Assembly (NCBI GenBank): GCA_905221605.1 | Contig: CAJNDS010000120.1 | Span: 47,501-111,500, forward strand | DNA from: Symbiodinium natans | Lineage: Eukaryota; Sar; Dinophyceae; Suessiales; Symbiodiniaceae | Reading direction: 5' to 3' | Length of the DNA stretch: 64,000 nt | Shown here: positions 10,188 to 22,242 of the stretch, one piece after another | Numbering within the stretch: position 1 is the stretch's first letter | How the letters are laid out: each line of letters begins with the position of its first letter | Position numbers and translations under genes: made by a program | Notes under the pieces: model-generated | Told to the model about the DNA's origin: nothing | What the model saw: only the letters and a program-made list of their open reading frames with translations | Databases searched by the model: none

Positions 10188-13100
10188 ACCGGGGAGGCCA
10201 CGCACAAGCGGACGTGACTTTTGCACACAAAAGCGGACCCAGAATCTGGCCTCGGAACAATTTCCTGCGCAAAGACCCGGAGCACATATGGAAAACCTAC
10301 TCCTGCGGAAAAATACAGCTGGGTTAGCCCCAGCGGCTCCTGGCTGCCTGGCCGCATCACTTCTGCTTCTCCCTGCCATCAGCATCCACCTCCACAACCT
10401 CACCTAGCAGCGCTGCAAAGCCGCACGACAAACTGCGCCGCTTGCATCTTGCCTATCTGGACGAGCCCCGACCGCACCATGTGACAAATTCCAAAGCTTG
10501 AAGTAACGCTGAGGAAATCCATGGTGCCATGGAAGCTCATGGAAACCCTCGCTGAAGCTTCTGACCAAAGCCGCGCAAAGCATGAGAAAACCAATCGAAA
10601 CCCCGCGGAGATTTTGCAGGAACCCTCACAAAGCTCTACTAGAAGCTTTAAAGAGCTGCGCACGACCTATATAAGAAAACCCACACAAACCACGCGGAAA
10701 CCCTCACACAGCCCTAAGAAACCAACGGAAACCCCTTCAAAGCTGTCAAAAACCATGGAAAACCCACGGTAAACCTTCACAAGACATTAGAAAAACCTTC
10801 CGAGAGCTTCAAAAACCTACGCAAAATCTAACAAAACCCACTGAAACCCCGCAAACCTTAGAAAACCCCAGGGAAACCATCTGAAAGCTTTAAAAAACCA
10901 AGGCAAAACTTGACAAAACCCACGGACATCCGCGGAAACCCTCACAAAACTTTAGAGAAATTCAAGGAAAACCTCCGGAAAGTTCAAAAACTGCACGAAA
11001 TCCCACGGAAACCCTCACGAAACCCTTGAGGAACCTACCAAAACCATCCAATAAGTCTTAACACATGCACGAAATCTAAGGAACCCCACGGAAACCCCCA
11101 GAAACCCCGCGGAAACCCTCGCGAAACTGTAGGGAAACCCAGGGAAACCCTCCAGAAGCTTAACAAACATGAACGGAAACCCTGCGGAAACCCCTTTATC
11201 AGGACTGGATTCACCCTTTGGCAATTTACAAAGTTATTAAAGGACAGGTGCAGGAAACCCGCCACCCAATCACCGCACGCCAATGTCAGTATTATACTAC
11301 CGGTCGTCCCCTAAAGGGTGAAGGACGCAAGAGGTGTTCTTCTGCTTCTGGCGAGGACCTGTGTCAACCGGAGCGCCGAAGCTGGGGCATGCCTGCCATA
11401 CGAATCAATGGTCGCTGACCGTCTAAGAAGCACTTCGCGCCTTCAGGCAGAACGTCAAGGTACACATTGGTCTTTCACCAATCGGGTTCAGAAAAAGGAA
11501 TACAGTCTACGTCTGCCTGGCTTCACCGTCCACGTCACAACTTGCTATAGAACAAGACTGACTTCCTGCCTCAGGGTTCATGTCAGACTCAACCCAAGGA
11601 CCTGACTGAAGGCATGACTGGTTTCTTGCACCCAAAGCTTTGACCCCGCGCATGGCTGTTGCTACAACCATACACAGCTAGGCCACCAAGCAGCGCACGG
11701 ATGAGCTTGGACACCTCCGGCCGCGCACCGGCCGGCCGCGCCTGCGCCCCGTAACGAATGTGAAGCCTCTCGCATCGCCAAAAATCGGCCTTGAAAACCT
11801 CGGCAACCTCCTCCACTGAGTACTTCGCTGAGCAAGTTGCGAAGGGCTTGCGACACCTTGGAAGCACAAACATGGACCCTACGGACTATGTCTGGGCACT
11901 TTTTTCGGCCAACAAATCAGGCTCCGACGTGGCAGACATGGCGCAAGTACGCTAGCTGTGGCCTAGGAGCTGCTTGAGGCAAGAGAGCGCTCAGCGAGCA
12001 GCGGCTCAGATGCAATCTGTTGAAGACACATGGCCCGTAGGCGCAAAAATTAGCAAAAGTCTTTGAGAGTCTTGCAGATCTCAAGGCATCTTGAAAAAAC
12101 AATCCGGCACAAAATCCAGCAAAACAGGTCTACGTGCAAACAAAAGCAAAAGTACATTGCAAAAATAGCAAACAAACGCAAAACAACGCAAATCTCCGAA
12201 ATCTCCTGTAAACAAGGAACAACATTTAGGGCTGCTAAACACAAGCTAAAAGACAACCGCATGAAAGTGGCCTCCACAGTTGCAGCTCCCTTTCTGCTGC
12301 AGCATTACAAAAGCAAGCAGCTGCTTCGGACAAGCCCCTGATCCCCAAGCTTATGTTCTGCACGCTGCTCCCCAAGGTTCCTGGAACAAGGGCAGGCGCA
12401 GGCACGCTGACGAGACCCAGCTGCGTGAGCCCAGGGCTCAAACTTGCGACCCCAAAAAATGGGGCCGTCTCGCGGCCCCAAAAATGGGGCCACGAAATGC
12501 ACCCAGCTTCCCTTATTATAATGTGTAAATACATGAAAAGGCTGGAACTGCGACCCCAAAATTGGGGCCGCCTGGCGGCCCCAATTTTGGTGTCGCTAAA
12601 TCTGCATTTTTCGAGCCCCTGCGCTCCCCAGATTGCGACGCTACAGCAACTCTGACCCACAGGCAAGCTCCTAGCGTGGAGAATTTTTTTTTTAAGAACA
12701 ACGACCCCCCACAGGCAGCTTTCTTGCGGAAGTGATCAACATAATAGAAACGGGCACCGTTGCAGCTCCCTTTCTGCTGCACCATTACAAAAGCAAGCAG
12801 CTGCTTCGGACAAGCCCCTGATCCCCAAGCTTATGTTCTGCACGCTGCTCCCCCAAGTTCCTGGAACAAGGGCAGGCGCAGGCACGCTGACGAGACCCAG
12901 CTGCGTGAGCCCAGGGCTCAAACTTGCGACCCCAAAAAATGGGGCCGTCTCGCGGCCCCAAAAATGGGGTCACGAAATGCACCCAGCTTCCCTTATTATA
13001 ATGTGTAAATACATGAAAAGGCTGGAACTGCGACCCCAAAATTGGGGCCGCCTGGCGGCCCCAATTTTGGTGTCGCTAAATCTGCATTTTTCGAGCCCCT

Positions 13101-13235
13101 GCGCTCCCCAGATTGCGACGCTACAGCAACTCTGACCCACAGGCAAGCTCCTAGCGTGGAGATTTTTTTTTTAAAGAACAACGACCCCCCACAGGCAGCT
13201 TTCTTGCGGAAGTGATCAACATAATAGAAACGGGC
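10188..13235. repeat. Tandem array unit 4
   Basis: A 3048-bp copy. Sub-repeats lie at 12276-12755 and 12756-13235. One extra base near 11236 breaks the frame of the 82-codon plus-strand ORF present in units 2 and 3, which argues against that ORF being a gene. Confidence 0.92.
11589..11873 (-). CDS. Same 94-codon ORF in array unit 4
   Basis: Identical in translation to the copy in unit 3. See the unit 2 entry for the reasoning and doubts. Confidence 0.22.
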   Translation of the reverse strand: MFVLPRCRKPFATCSAKYSVEEVAEVFKADFWRCERLHIRYGAQARPAGARPEVSKLIRALLGGLAVYGCSNSHARGQSFGCKKPVMPSVRSLG

Positions 13236-15113
13236 ACCGAGGAGGCCACGCACAAGCGGACGTGACTTTTGCACACAAAAGCGGACCCAGAATCTGGCCT
13301 CGGAACAATTTCCTGCGCAAAGACCCGGAGCACATATGGAAAACCTACTCCTGCGGAAAAATACAGCTGGGTTAGCCCCAGCGGCTCCTGGCTGCCTGGC
13401 CGCATCACTTCTGCTTCTCCCTGCCATTAGCATCCACCTCCACAACCTCACCTAGCAGCGCTGCAAAGCCGCACGACAAACTGCGCCGCTTGCATCTTGC
13501 CTATCTGGACGAGCCCCGACCGCACCATGTGACAAATTCCAAAGCTTGAAGTAACGCTGAGGAAATCCATGGTGCCATGGAAGCTCATGGAAACCCTCGC
13601 TGAAGCTTCTGACCAAAGCCGCGCAAAGCATGAGAAAACCAATCGAAACCCCGCGGAGATTTTGCAGGAACCCTCACAAAGCTCTACTAGAAGCTTTAAA
13701 GAGCTGCGCACGACCTATATAAGAAAACCCACACAAACCACGCGGAAACCCTCACACAGCCCTAAGAAACCAACGGAAACCCCTTCAAAGCTGTCAAAAA
13801 CCATGGAAAACCCACGGTAAACCTTCACAAGACATTAGAAAAACCTTCCGAGAGCTTCAAAAACCTACGCAAAATCTAACAAAACCCACTGAAACCCCGC
13901 AAACCTTAGAAAACCCCAGGGAAACCATCTGAAAGCTTTAAAAAACCAAGGCAAAACTTGACAAACCCACGGACATCCGCGGAAACCCTCACAAAACTTT
14001 AGAGAAATTCAAGGAAAACCTCCGGAAAGTTCAAAAACTGCACGAAATCCCACGGAAACCCTCACGAAACCCTTGAGGAACCTACCAAAACCATCCAATA
14101 GGTTTTAACACATGCACGAAATCTAAGGAAACCCACGGAAACCCCCAGAAACCCCGCGGAAACCCTCGCGAAACTGTAGGAAACCCAGGGAAACCCTCCA
14201 GAAGCTTAACAAACATGAACGGAAACCCTGCGGAAACCCCTTTATCAGGACTGGATTCACCCTTTGGCAATTTACAAAGTTATAAAGGACAGGTGCCGCA
14301 AAAAAAACCCGCCACCCAATCAACCGCACGCCAATGTCAGTATTATACTACCGGTCGTCCCCTAAAGGGCGAAGGACGCAAGAGGTGTTCTTCTGCTTCT
14401 GGCGAGGACCTGTGTCAACCGGAGCGCCGAAGCTGGGGTATGCCTGCCATACGAATCAATGGTCGCTGACCGTCTAAGAAGCACTTCGCACCTTCAGGCA
14501 GAACGTCAAGGTACACATTGGTCTTTCACCAATCGGGTTCAGAAAAAGGAATACAGTCTACATCTGCCTGGCTTCACCGTCCACGTCACAACTTGCTCTA
14601 GAACAAGACTGACTTCCTGCCTTAGGGTTCATATCAGACTCAACCCAAAGACCTGACTGAAGGCATGACTGGTTTCTTGCACCCAAAGCTTTGACCCCGC
14701 GCATGGCTGTTGCTACAACCATACACGCTAGGCCACCAAGCAGCGCACGGATGAGCTTGGACACCTCCGGCCGCGCACCGGCCGGCCACACCTGCGCCCT
14801 GCAACGAATGTGAAGCCTCTCGCATCGCCAAAAAATCGGCCTTGAAGACCTCGGCAACCTCCTCCACTGAGTGCTTCGCTGAGCGAGTTGCGAAGGGCTT
14901 GCGACACCTTGGAAGCACAAACATGGACCCTACGGACTATGTCTGGGCACTTTTTTCGGCCAACAAATCAGGCTCCGACGTGGCAGACATGGCGCAAGTA
15001 CGCAAGCTGTGGCCTTAGGAGCTGCTTGAGGCAAGAAAGCGCTCAGCGAGCAGCGGCTCAGATGCAATCTGTTGAAGACACATGGCCCGTAGGCGCAAAA
15101 ATTAGCAAAAGTC
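13236..15113. repeat. Tandem array unit 5 (cut by the assembly gap)
   Basis: Begins with a variant head (ACCGAGGAGG) and runs into the N gap before reaching the sub-repeat pair. From about 14280 onward it differs from units 2-4 at many scattered positions (for example near 14300, 14370, 14490, 14790 and 14830), clearly more than units 2-4 differ from each other. This is typical of an edge copy that escapes homogenisation. Confidence 0.9.
14640..14924 (-). pseudogene. Frameshifted copy of the array ORF in unit 5
   Basis: The same region in the edge copy. An extra A in the run near 14835 shifts the frame after KADF, and several residues differ (C to R, Y to H). If the ORF is a gene, this copy is dead. 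Confidence 0.25.
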
Positions 15114-15213
15114 NNNNNNNNNNNNNNNNNNNNNNNNNNNNNNNNNNNNNNNNNNNNNNNNNNNNNNNNNNNNNNNNNNNNNNNNNNNNNNNNNNNNNNN
15201 NNNNNNNNNNNNN
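15114..15213. other. Assembly gap (100 N)
   Basis: Exactly 100 N, a conventional placeholder for a gap of unknown size. It falls inside array unit 5, so the array may be longer than shown and the order across the gap is not certain. Confidence 0.98.
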
Positions 15214-15269
15214 TTCTAGATTCATTCATTTGCTTCCATCCCGGGCGGCCTCATGAACAGATAAAAGAA

Positions 15270-15680
15270 TGAAGGTTGTAACTGCTCTCTTGTCTCTTCT
15301 TTCTTTTCTTTTATTATTATTCCTTTTCTTCTTCTTTCTTTTATTCTTCGTCTGCTTCTTCTTCTTTCTTTTCTTATTATTCTTTTTATTCTTTCTTGTC
15401 TTCTTCTTCTTCTTCTTCTTTATCTTCTTCTTTTTCTTCCTTTACCCTTTCTTCTTGTTATTCTTGTTTCTTTTCTTTTCTTCTTCTTCTTCTTTTTATT
15501 CTTCTTTCTTTTCTTTTCTTCTTCTTCTTCTTTTTATTCTTCTTTCTTTTATTCTTCTTCTGTTTCTTCTTCTTTCTCTTTTTCTTCTTATTTCTTTTCT
15601 TCTTCTTTGCATTCTAATTTTCTTCTTCTTCTTTCTCTTCTTCTTCTTCTTCATTTTTTTCTTTTCCCCTTTCTTCTTGA
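15270..15680. repeat. Long pyrimidine tract (TTC/TTCT-rich)
   Basis: About 400 bp almost entirely of C and T on the plus strand, made of irregular TTC, TTTC and TTATT units. Long polypurine/polypyrimidine strands of this kind can form triplex (H-) DNA. The Phe/Leu-rich frames through it are artefacts. Confidence 0.9.
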
Positions 15681-15700
15681 TTACGTCCCGACCCCCTGCG

Positions 15701-15726
15701 CCCCCTAAACCCCTAAACCCAAACCC
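15701..15726. repeat. Short telomere-like CCCCTAAAC tract
   Basis: CCCCCTAAACCCCTAAACCC followed by AAACCC resembles degraded CCCTAAA telomeric repeats. Internal to the scaffold, so an interstitial trace and not a chromosome end. Confidence 0.55.
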
Positions 15727-15759
15727 GAGTTGCAGCTTTCAGACGGCCAGGCTGTAGAT

Positions 15760-16910
15760 ATACTTATTCCGAAGAGGGTGACTTTTCAAGCAATCCCATC
15801 ACTCCACAAGGTTTTTAGTATTTAGTATCCCATTCTAAAGAGAAACGAATCTTGATTAATGCTCATTTGTAAACATAATTCCTGACGAAGTTATCCTGAA
15901 TCCCGTCCGGCAACGTGGTAAATCATAATGCAAGTGCCGGGGAGAAGTTAGAAGCATGTGTCCTAATATTGCCATAGTCGGGTAACCCCCGGCGTTTTCT
16001 TCTATAGTTCAAGTCCATCAGGAACAGGAGTATTCCAACGTAGGATCCTCCGCTCATGCGTCACCATTTTTGATATCACAATGACGCAGCCTGTGTGGAA
16101 TTAAACGACTTCTGATGGAGCTCCACCCCAACAGCTTCGAAAGCATTTTCATGGGTAAGCTAAGGTAAGCTGCTGATGCGACCTATTGACACCTATGCTC
16201 CTTGCGGATGAAGTGTTGCGCTCTGCTTGCTAAGCCTCAGGTCGACGAGCTGGAGTCTGTGCACAGCACTGAGGCTTGCTTCTGAGTGGCAGGAAAATGT
16301 TCTGAGGGCCGTAGTGGCATTTCACTGGCATTGTGATTGCTCAGTGATTCGTGTGCACGGACCCAGGTTGGTGCAGAACCCGGACTTGCAACCAGCGCTG
16401 CCGACGTCTAAACGATTTCACCATCACAGGGCCAAAGCCCAGAGATGGGTCAGGAATGTTGCATGGGCCAAAAGGATGATGGGTAAATGAGTTCAGCTAG
16501 ATAGTCGCCAAGTTCGGGGCATGGTTTGCTATTTACCTTTCACATATGAGACTTTTGCTGTTGGTTCTACCAGCAGGGGCAGAAACGCCGACGTTTCATG
16601 CCCCGGTCTTGCTATCTTTATGCCCTTTGATGCAACTAGCAACTATCAACTCATGATCTGACAACGGTCGCGGCAGGTCCGTCACCTGCATGGCTGTGCA
16701 CCATCAGGAATAAACATGTAACATGAAACATGACTTGCAAATGCTGCAAAGTTGGCCAACGAGGCGCGATGGTGGGAGCCCGCTGCAAAGCAGATCATCC
16801 TACCTTGCATGACTCCGCAAAACGACGTGTCACACATCATAGCAGCCTTCAACTATTTGAATCACAACGGGATGCAGCTTTCAGTTCGCAGTGTCAGACG
16901 CAACAAACTT
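15760..16910. other. No gene recognised
   Basis: Mixed-composition sequence with only short ORFs that have no protein-like continuity. Nothing distinctive seen. Confidence 0.5.
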
Positions 16911-16914
16911 AACT

Positions 16915-17100
16915 TAAAACTTAAAACACAAATAGCAACACCCACAAACACCCACGTGAACCGTAAAGCAAGAACGCAAACCAACAACGACGACACCGAC
17001 ACCACCACCACCACCCCCAACAACAACAACGACGACGACGACAACAACAGCAGCAGAGGCAACCGAAAACAACAAAGATAAGGAACATAAGCACAAAACT
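16915..17100. repeat. A/C-rich low-complexity tract with (ACC)n and (GAC)n runs
   Basis: Runs of ACCACC, AACAAC and GACGAC triplets with almost no T on the plus strand. The ORFs here encode only N/T/D or V-rich strings. Confidence 0.75.
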
Positions 17101-17444
17101 ACATGGGCAACATCAAAATACAAGCCCAATAACAATCACTATTAAAACATGGGAAACTCAACACTTCAAGCATACTTGCAGCAACTTGGCTCAGACAAAG
17201 AAACGCAAGCAGCAAGAGAAACCAACCAAACCCAGCTAGGCCCATCGAAGCCAGTGCCAGGGAGGGAATGACGTTTTCTCACCACCCTCTCGTGTTGGCG
17301 GTGTCCATCAAGTTTCGAGCTCTGAAGGCAAGCATGTTTGGAGACCTTGGACGTGTCTGAGTCGCCTGAGATCACCTGAGCCCTTGCCAGCTGTTTGGCA
17401 ATGCGTTCGACAGTTGCAAGCATTCGAGCTGGCAGCGCCGGCAG

Positions 17445-17620
17445 CGCTGACAAGTTCTACTGCGACGACGCCTACTACCACCAGTACCAAATACCAGTAC
17501 CACTACCGTACGACCATCACGACCACGACCTCTACAACGGGATCGACAACGTCTACTGCGACTATGCCGGCGGCGACCACTGCTACCACCACAAGGTCTC
17601 TTCCACCTGGACTAGGACCT
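17445..17620. repeat. CAC/GAC/TAC-rich imperfect trinucleotide tract
   Basis: Imperfect triplets (TACCAC, GACCAC, TACAAC) open in all forward frames. Low complexity, not coding. Confidence 0.6.
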
Positions 17621-20600
17621 AGACCTACTCTTGCTGTTGCTCTGGCTTTTGCTGCTATTTGTACTGAACTTGGCATTGTCAAGGCTACGGCTACGGCCAT
17701 GCCCAGGTTGCTTCTACATTTTCGATATGTCCATCACTACGACTGCTGCACTCTTGCCACAATGCATTTGCAAGCAGCTGCTGTGTGAATTCGACATGCA
17801 GAAAGCCTTCGCCCTAGAGAATGGCAAACATTCACAGACACACGCTGACACTTCAGTTGTTCGATGATGCCGGCTGTAGAGTCGTGACACCAGCCACCCG
17901 TGCTTGCTCTGCTCGCTTGACAGCCGTTTCTTCACCAAGCATGGCATGGAGCGGTCAATCATTCTGAGTTTCTGACGAGCACGGGATTCTCCTTCTCGAT
18001 GGCCTCTATTGTGTCTAGCTCAGGCATACAGCGAAACTGCACAGGCGCCAAAATAACCGGCAGCACGAAGCCGAATGATGCATCGTGCACTCGCAGCCTG
18101 CAGGTAGGCCAAGGCTTCCTTGGCAGTCTTGCCTTGAACGAAGAGGTCACACCTCAGTTCGTCGCAGTTTCGGCCGCTAACTCGGTCTGTGTACAGAGTG
18201 AGGCGTGATGCCTTCACCTTGGGCAGCATCAGAGAACAGCGGGCCAAAGGCAACTGCTCCCAGGCAGTCTCCAAGGTCCAGGCAACCATGTCGGCAGACC
18301 ATCTGCAGGACCTACCGCCTCGCTTATCTCAGAATTCTCTTCTTGAGGCTCTATGTGAATTCTATGTGATGTCTGCTGCTTCCATGCATGGCATGGCCTT
18401 TGCGCCCACGCGCGTCAGTGGCTTCGCCCACACCACATTGTCGCGCTTTCGGAGGTCCTCGCTTAAGCAAAGCGCCCCTCGGCTCTGCACTGCAAGCAGT
18501 ACTGTGTGCAGTGTGCAGCGCTGCCTCCAACTTGCTGATGTCGGTTACGGTGCCGGACTTCATAGCATTCACCTGCCAGGCGACTGGCCGTCGAATTGCT
18601 CAAGTCATGCCCCTGTTCACGTTGGCCTCAAGCGAAGGACAAGACTCACTGTGACGCTCGTCAAACGGTTCGGACATCTCTCCGATGACTTGAATACGAG
18701 CCAGAGCCACATAGCAGTAGGCAGTACCTGATACCGGCTCTCGTGGAACCTTGCTTGCAAGTTTGCAGGCTGATGTTGATCCCATCTTCAATCTTGCCCG
18801 GTTTTCCCTTTCCAATGCGGCTGGAGCAAGACTTCAGCCGCATTGAACTTGCGTGATGCCACTGCTATGTCTGCTTGGGACCCGGCACAGGGCCTAGAAG
18901 GGATGCCCAGCGCACAGAGCATGGTTTCCTGCAACGCTGCAAGACTACTTGGTGCAGATCACCGACGAAGGAATCGCGGAAGCTCCTCTACCAGGTCAAC
19001 GCCCCAGGTCAAGCGGTTGCATTCGTGCACCTGTCCTGGCAGCCGCCATCTGCAGGCTTGCAGCGAAGTGTGCGACCCATGGACAGGCAGGAACATCCGA
19101 TAACAGCACGCATGTGTTTCCGACTGGATTAGTCAGTCAATCCTCCTCCCATTCTGGCATTGACCTGCGTGCGGAGTGAAAGGTTGTCAGACAGATGTGT
19201 CACGCCACCCCCTCTTCACAGCCAGCCTCGATCAGCTGCGGGCCATGAGAGGTGTATTTCAGCCTCACGCAATGCCACACAGGCACGGGAAATGCGGCAA
19301 ACCCTTACCTTGGACCCTGAGATGTTACCGATGGCATGTTGGCACGGACTTGCCGTCTTCCATCCTCTATCGCTGGGGGTGGGGCTCCACGTGGAAGACT
19401 CCCGAAGTGAAGCCAAGAGCCTTGATACCTTTCATATCGAGGATCACTTGCACACTAAACATTCGAAAGAGCGTCAGAGCGGCCAGGGCTGCGACACTCC
19501 ACCCCCAAGTCTCTCAGGGACACCTGCTGGTCCTTGCCAGAACCCCAACAAATCTCCCCCAAACAGTTTTGAATCCCAACGTACGCCCCTTTGCGCTTGG
19601 TGATGGCTGTAGTGAAAGATGACCCAAGGTCCTTTGGCAGGAGCGAGGGGCAGCACGCCCAGGTCCTGGCCGCTTCAACAGCTTTAGTATCAGTAGGAGT
19701 TTCGTTTCAATGATATGCAAATTTTTGTACACACCCTTGTCAGGTACTCAGGTCCAAGCTCGTTGAAGTATGGCTCAAGCGTCGGCCCGTTGTCTGCGAC
19801 ACAGGCGTACACATATTCGCCTGGCTGTGCGGCCATGAAACCCGCTTCACTATCTGAAAAACCTCCATGGCAGTGAAGGACTCTGCCGCCTTTGAAGGCA
19901 GCCCTTTTTCTGAACGGTCGAGAGCGAGTCCTGTATCGTAGTTTGTACAAGTTGGATAAGGCCCTCGTCTTGTTGAGGGAACCTTTTGAGCACACCCTCT
20001 GCCAGGGCCTAGCACGAACTCAGCACGTGCCACTTGCGGTGCTCAGGGCAGGGTAAGCGGATGTAAACGGCCCTTCATGGGGAGCAGCTGCACGTCGAAA
20101 GGCCATCCTAAAGGCCTCTTGGCCACTTCGTGGGCACAGCTCCTTCACAAAGAAGCCTCTTCAGAATTTGATGTGTAGCAGCAACCTGCCATGGCTTTGG
20201 GATTGTGACAATATCTTGGTCCCTAGATGTCCCCTAAACCCTCCATGCTAGCCCATCGTCAACTCCACAAAATCCCACAGGCCTCTCAGTAAGCAACGAC
20301 CGCCACTGCGCAGCTGAGCCTCGAAAGCCCAGGTGTGTTATGGTGTGTTCTGGTGTGTACTCGAAGGATGCAGCGATTGAAAGCTGCATGGACTGCCGCA
20401 CCAAGCTGCACTGCAAGGCCCATCCCCCTCGGTAGCATGAGAGAACGTGGGGGCCAAGTGTGACGGAAAGCTACATCTAAGTGCAGTAACACACCCAGAA
20501 CGTCTCAACAGAACCAAGTAATGATCGATCAGGCTTTATCTGCGGCTGGGAGTCAACACCGTAAGGAGTCCGAACGGCATGAACTTCCTTTGCATCACGA

Positions 20601-21240
20601 CAGAAGGTCCACTGCCACGTTTTTCTCATCACTGCATAATCGAGTGGCTTCCCATGTCCGTCGGAAGTCAATGGCTCTTTCAGATTTGCCTGACAGGGAG
20701 AAGCGACAGGACCTCAAGGCTTTGCAGTGCTTTTGCAGCAGGACACACGTGTACCAATTCATAAGCAGGGCCAATCGCAGGATTCCTGAATCACATATGG
20801 CACTACCGGGTCTGTCCGGGTACTGATGCTGACCCGTGCAGTATTTGGGGATATGGGAGGCTCAACAAAAAAACAGCACTTGCTGCCTGAACGTGCCTGG
20901 CATGACATGCATGTGGCACCAGCTACCTCGGTCTCACCCGATTTGTTGTACTTCTGGAAGAACATTCTCACCCTTGGCCGATGAATCACGATAGTGTAAA
21001 GAGACTCCCTCACTTCTAACTGTACATGTACTAGCACAGCAGAGAGACAGCACAAGGCTGAACGCACACATCGCGCATCCTCCGCCGAACTCGTTCACCT
21101 TCATGACGCTGGAGGGAGAAGTTAGATGAAGCCGGAAAACAGATTACATCAGACCAACATTGTGCGACGAATTAGGCTGAGGCATACGGTAGTCACTATT
21201 CCGCCTACTGCCACGTCATAGCCTGAACACAGGCACCCAT
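17620..21240. other. No gene recognised
   Basis: Both strands carry short open stretches of up to 180 codons, but none shows a known domain or a run of conserved-looking motifs. Given how finely the DNA ligase gene further along is split, small exons could be hidden here; none can be supported. Confidence 0.4.
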
Positions 21241-21248
21241 GCCCTAGC

Positions 21249-21256
21249 GATCTCTA
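21249..21256. repeat. Left target-site duplication
   Basis: GATCTCTA, identical to 22235-22242, directly abutting the left terminal inverted repeat. Confidence 0.8.
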
Positions 21257-21272
21257 ATCCCCACCCCCTTAA

Positions 21273-21303
21273 GGGGGGGGGGGGGTCACCCCCCCCCCCC
21301 CCC
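21273..21303. repeat. Poly-G followed by poly-C run
   Basis: Thirteen or so G, then TCA, then about seventeen C. This can form a G/C hairpin or a G-quadruplex and is prone to length errors in sequencing. Confidence 0.9.
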
Positions 21304-21440
21304 TTGTCGCCAGCATGAAAATATTTCAGGATTTTTCTGTTGCCTGGGGGGCCCCCAAGGTCTTTGAAATTTCAGCCAGGGGTTTTGAAGGGGAGGTAGG
21401 TAGGTCGAACAATGGCCTGTCCCGATGGTACCACGTCCCC

Positions 21441-21441
<1 letters not shown>

Positions 21442-21488
<47 letters not shown>
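21442..21488. repeat. (CT)n microsatellite
   Basis: Uninterrupted CT repeat of about 45 bp inside the inverted-repeat element. Confidence 0.95.
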
Positions 21489-21489
<1 letters not shown>

Positions 21490-21736
21490 AGGCCAATGTA
21501 GTTGGCGCGCAAAGCCACCTCAGCATTCCACACGGACTGCACAAATAGCTGTCGGCACAGTTTGAGAACATAGCTGAGGTCCCGACATCGCCAGCGACAT
21601 CCAGCATCATCCAACGACCTGCCACAAGGTTTAATTGAACCATATTGAGCCCAAACACTGGCAATGGTCAGCAGCGACGCAACGAAACACCGAGAATGCC
21701 CGGCCTTCTCGACAGCAGCGCCGTCGTTGCGCCGCA

Positions 21737-21835
21737 TTCTTCTCTTTCTGTATTCTGTTTTTTTTCTCCCTTTCTTTCCTTCTTTTTCTCTCTTTCTCTG
21801 TTTGTCTCTCTCTCTCTCTCTCTCTCTCTCTTTGA
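21737..21835. repeat. C/T-rich tract ending in (CT)n
   Basis: Pyrimidine-rich stretch with a clean CT run at about 21806-21831. The Ser/Leu-rich frames are artefacts. Confidence 0.9.
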
Positions 21836-22234
21836 GTCTGTCGTCTGTCACCTTCTCCGCCTAGCAACATAAAAACGCCCTGGGGACGTAGTACCGGGAC
21901 GGCCTGCCCAGGCAGCAACTGCCCCAGAACCTCCAACAATCTCTAGAGGTGGTATTTATGTGTACTTATGTGATCTTATGTGCTTCGTGGGTTGTTGTTT
22001 GTTTCGGTGTGTCTGTTTTAATGGTCTGCAGACATCCTCTGCCTTCCCCTGACGGTTGTGGTCCAGAATTCGATTCTGAAATTATTTTCAGCCGCTTACC
22101 CCCCGAATGTTGAAATTTCAGCCTGTTGCACCCACCCCCAGGTTTATCATGCCTCGGCGTCCAGCTAACCGCCTGAAATATTTCAAGGCCTCACCCCCCC
22201 CCCCCCAAATTTCAAGGGTTAAGGGGGTGGGGAT

Positions 22235-22242
22235 GATCTCTA
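22235..22242. repeat. Right target-site duplication
   Basis: GATCTCTA directly abutting the right terminal inverted repeat. On the minus strand it contains the TAG stop codon of the TMEM14-like frame. Confidence 0.8.

Larger units (their letters stand above)
21257..22234. mobile_element. 978-bp element with terminal inverted repeats and 8-bp target-site duplication
   Basis: The left end ATCCCCACCCCCTTAA (21257-21272) is the exact inverse of the right end (22219-22234). Inside both ends follow long G or C runs and then a TGAAATATTTCAGG-like block, so the inverted similarity extends imperfectly for about 80 bp. The direct repeat GATCTCTA flanks it on both sides (21249-21256 and 22235-22242). 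No transposase frame is visible, so it is a non-autonomous element. An 8-bp duplication is usual for hAT-type and some other cut-and-paste superfamilies, but these termini do not match the usual hAT ends and the family is not assigned. The interior holds two CT microsatellites. Confidence 0.82.

Noticed and set aside
3710-13451. Recurring minus-strand ORFs of 145-244 codons in the array (starting with WRWMLMAGRSRSDAARQ)
   Set aside because: They run through hairpins, T-runs and the sub-repeat boundary, differ in length between units through indels, and have no domain-like composition.
15269-15757. 162-codon Phe/Leu/Ser-rich ORF
   Set aside because: Product of the pyrimidine tract; stop codons are rare in TTC/CTT sequence.
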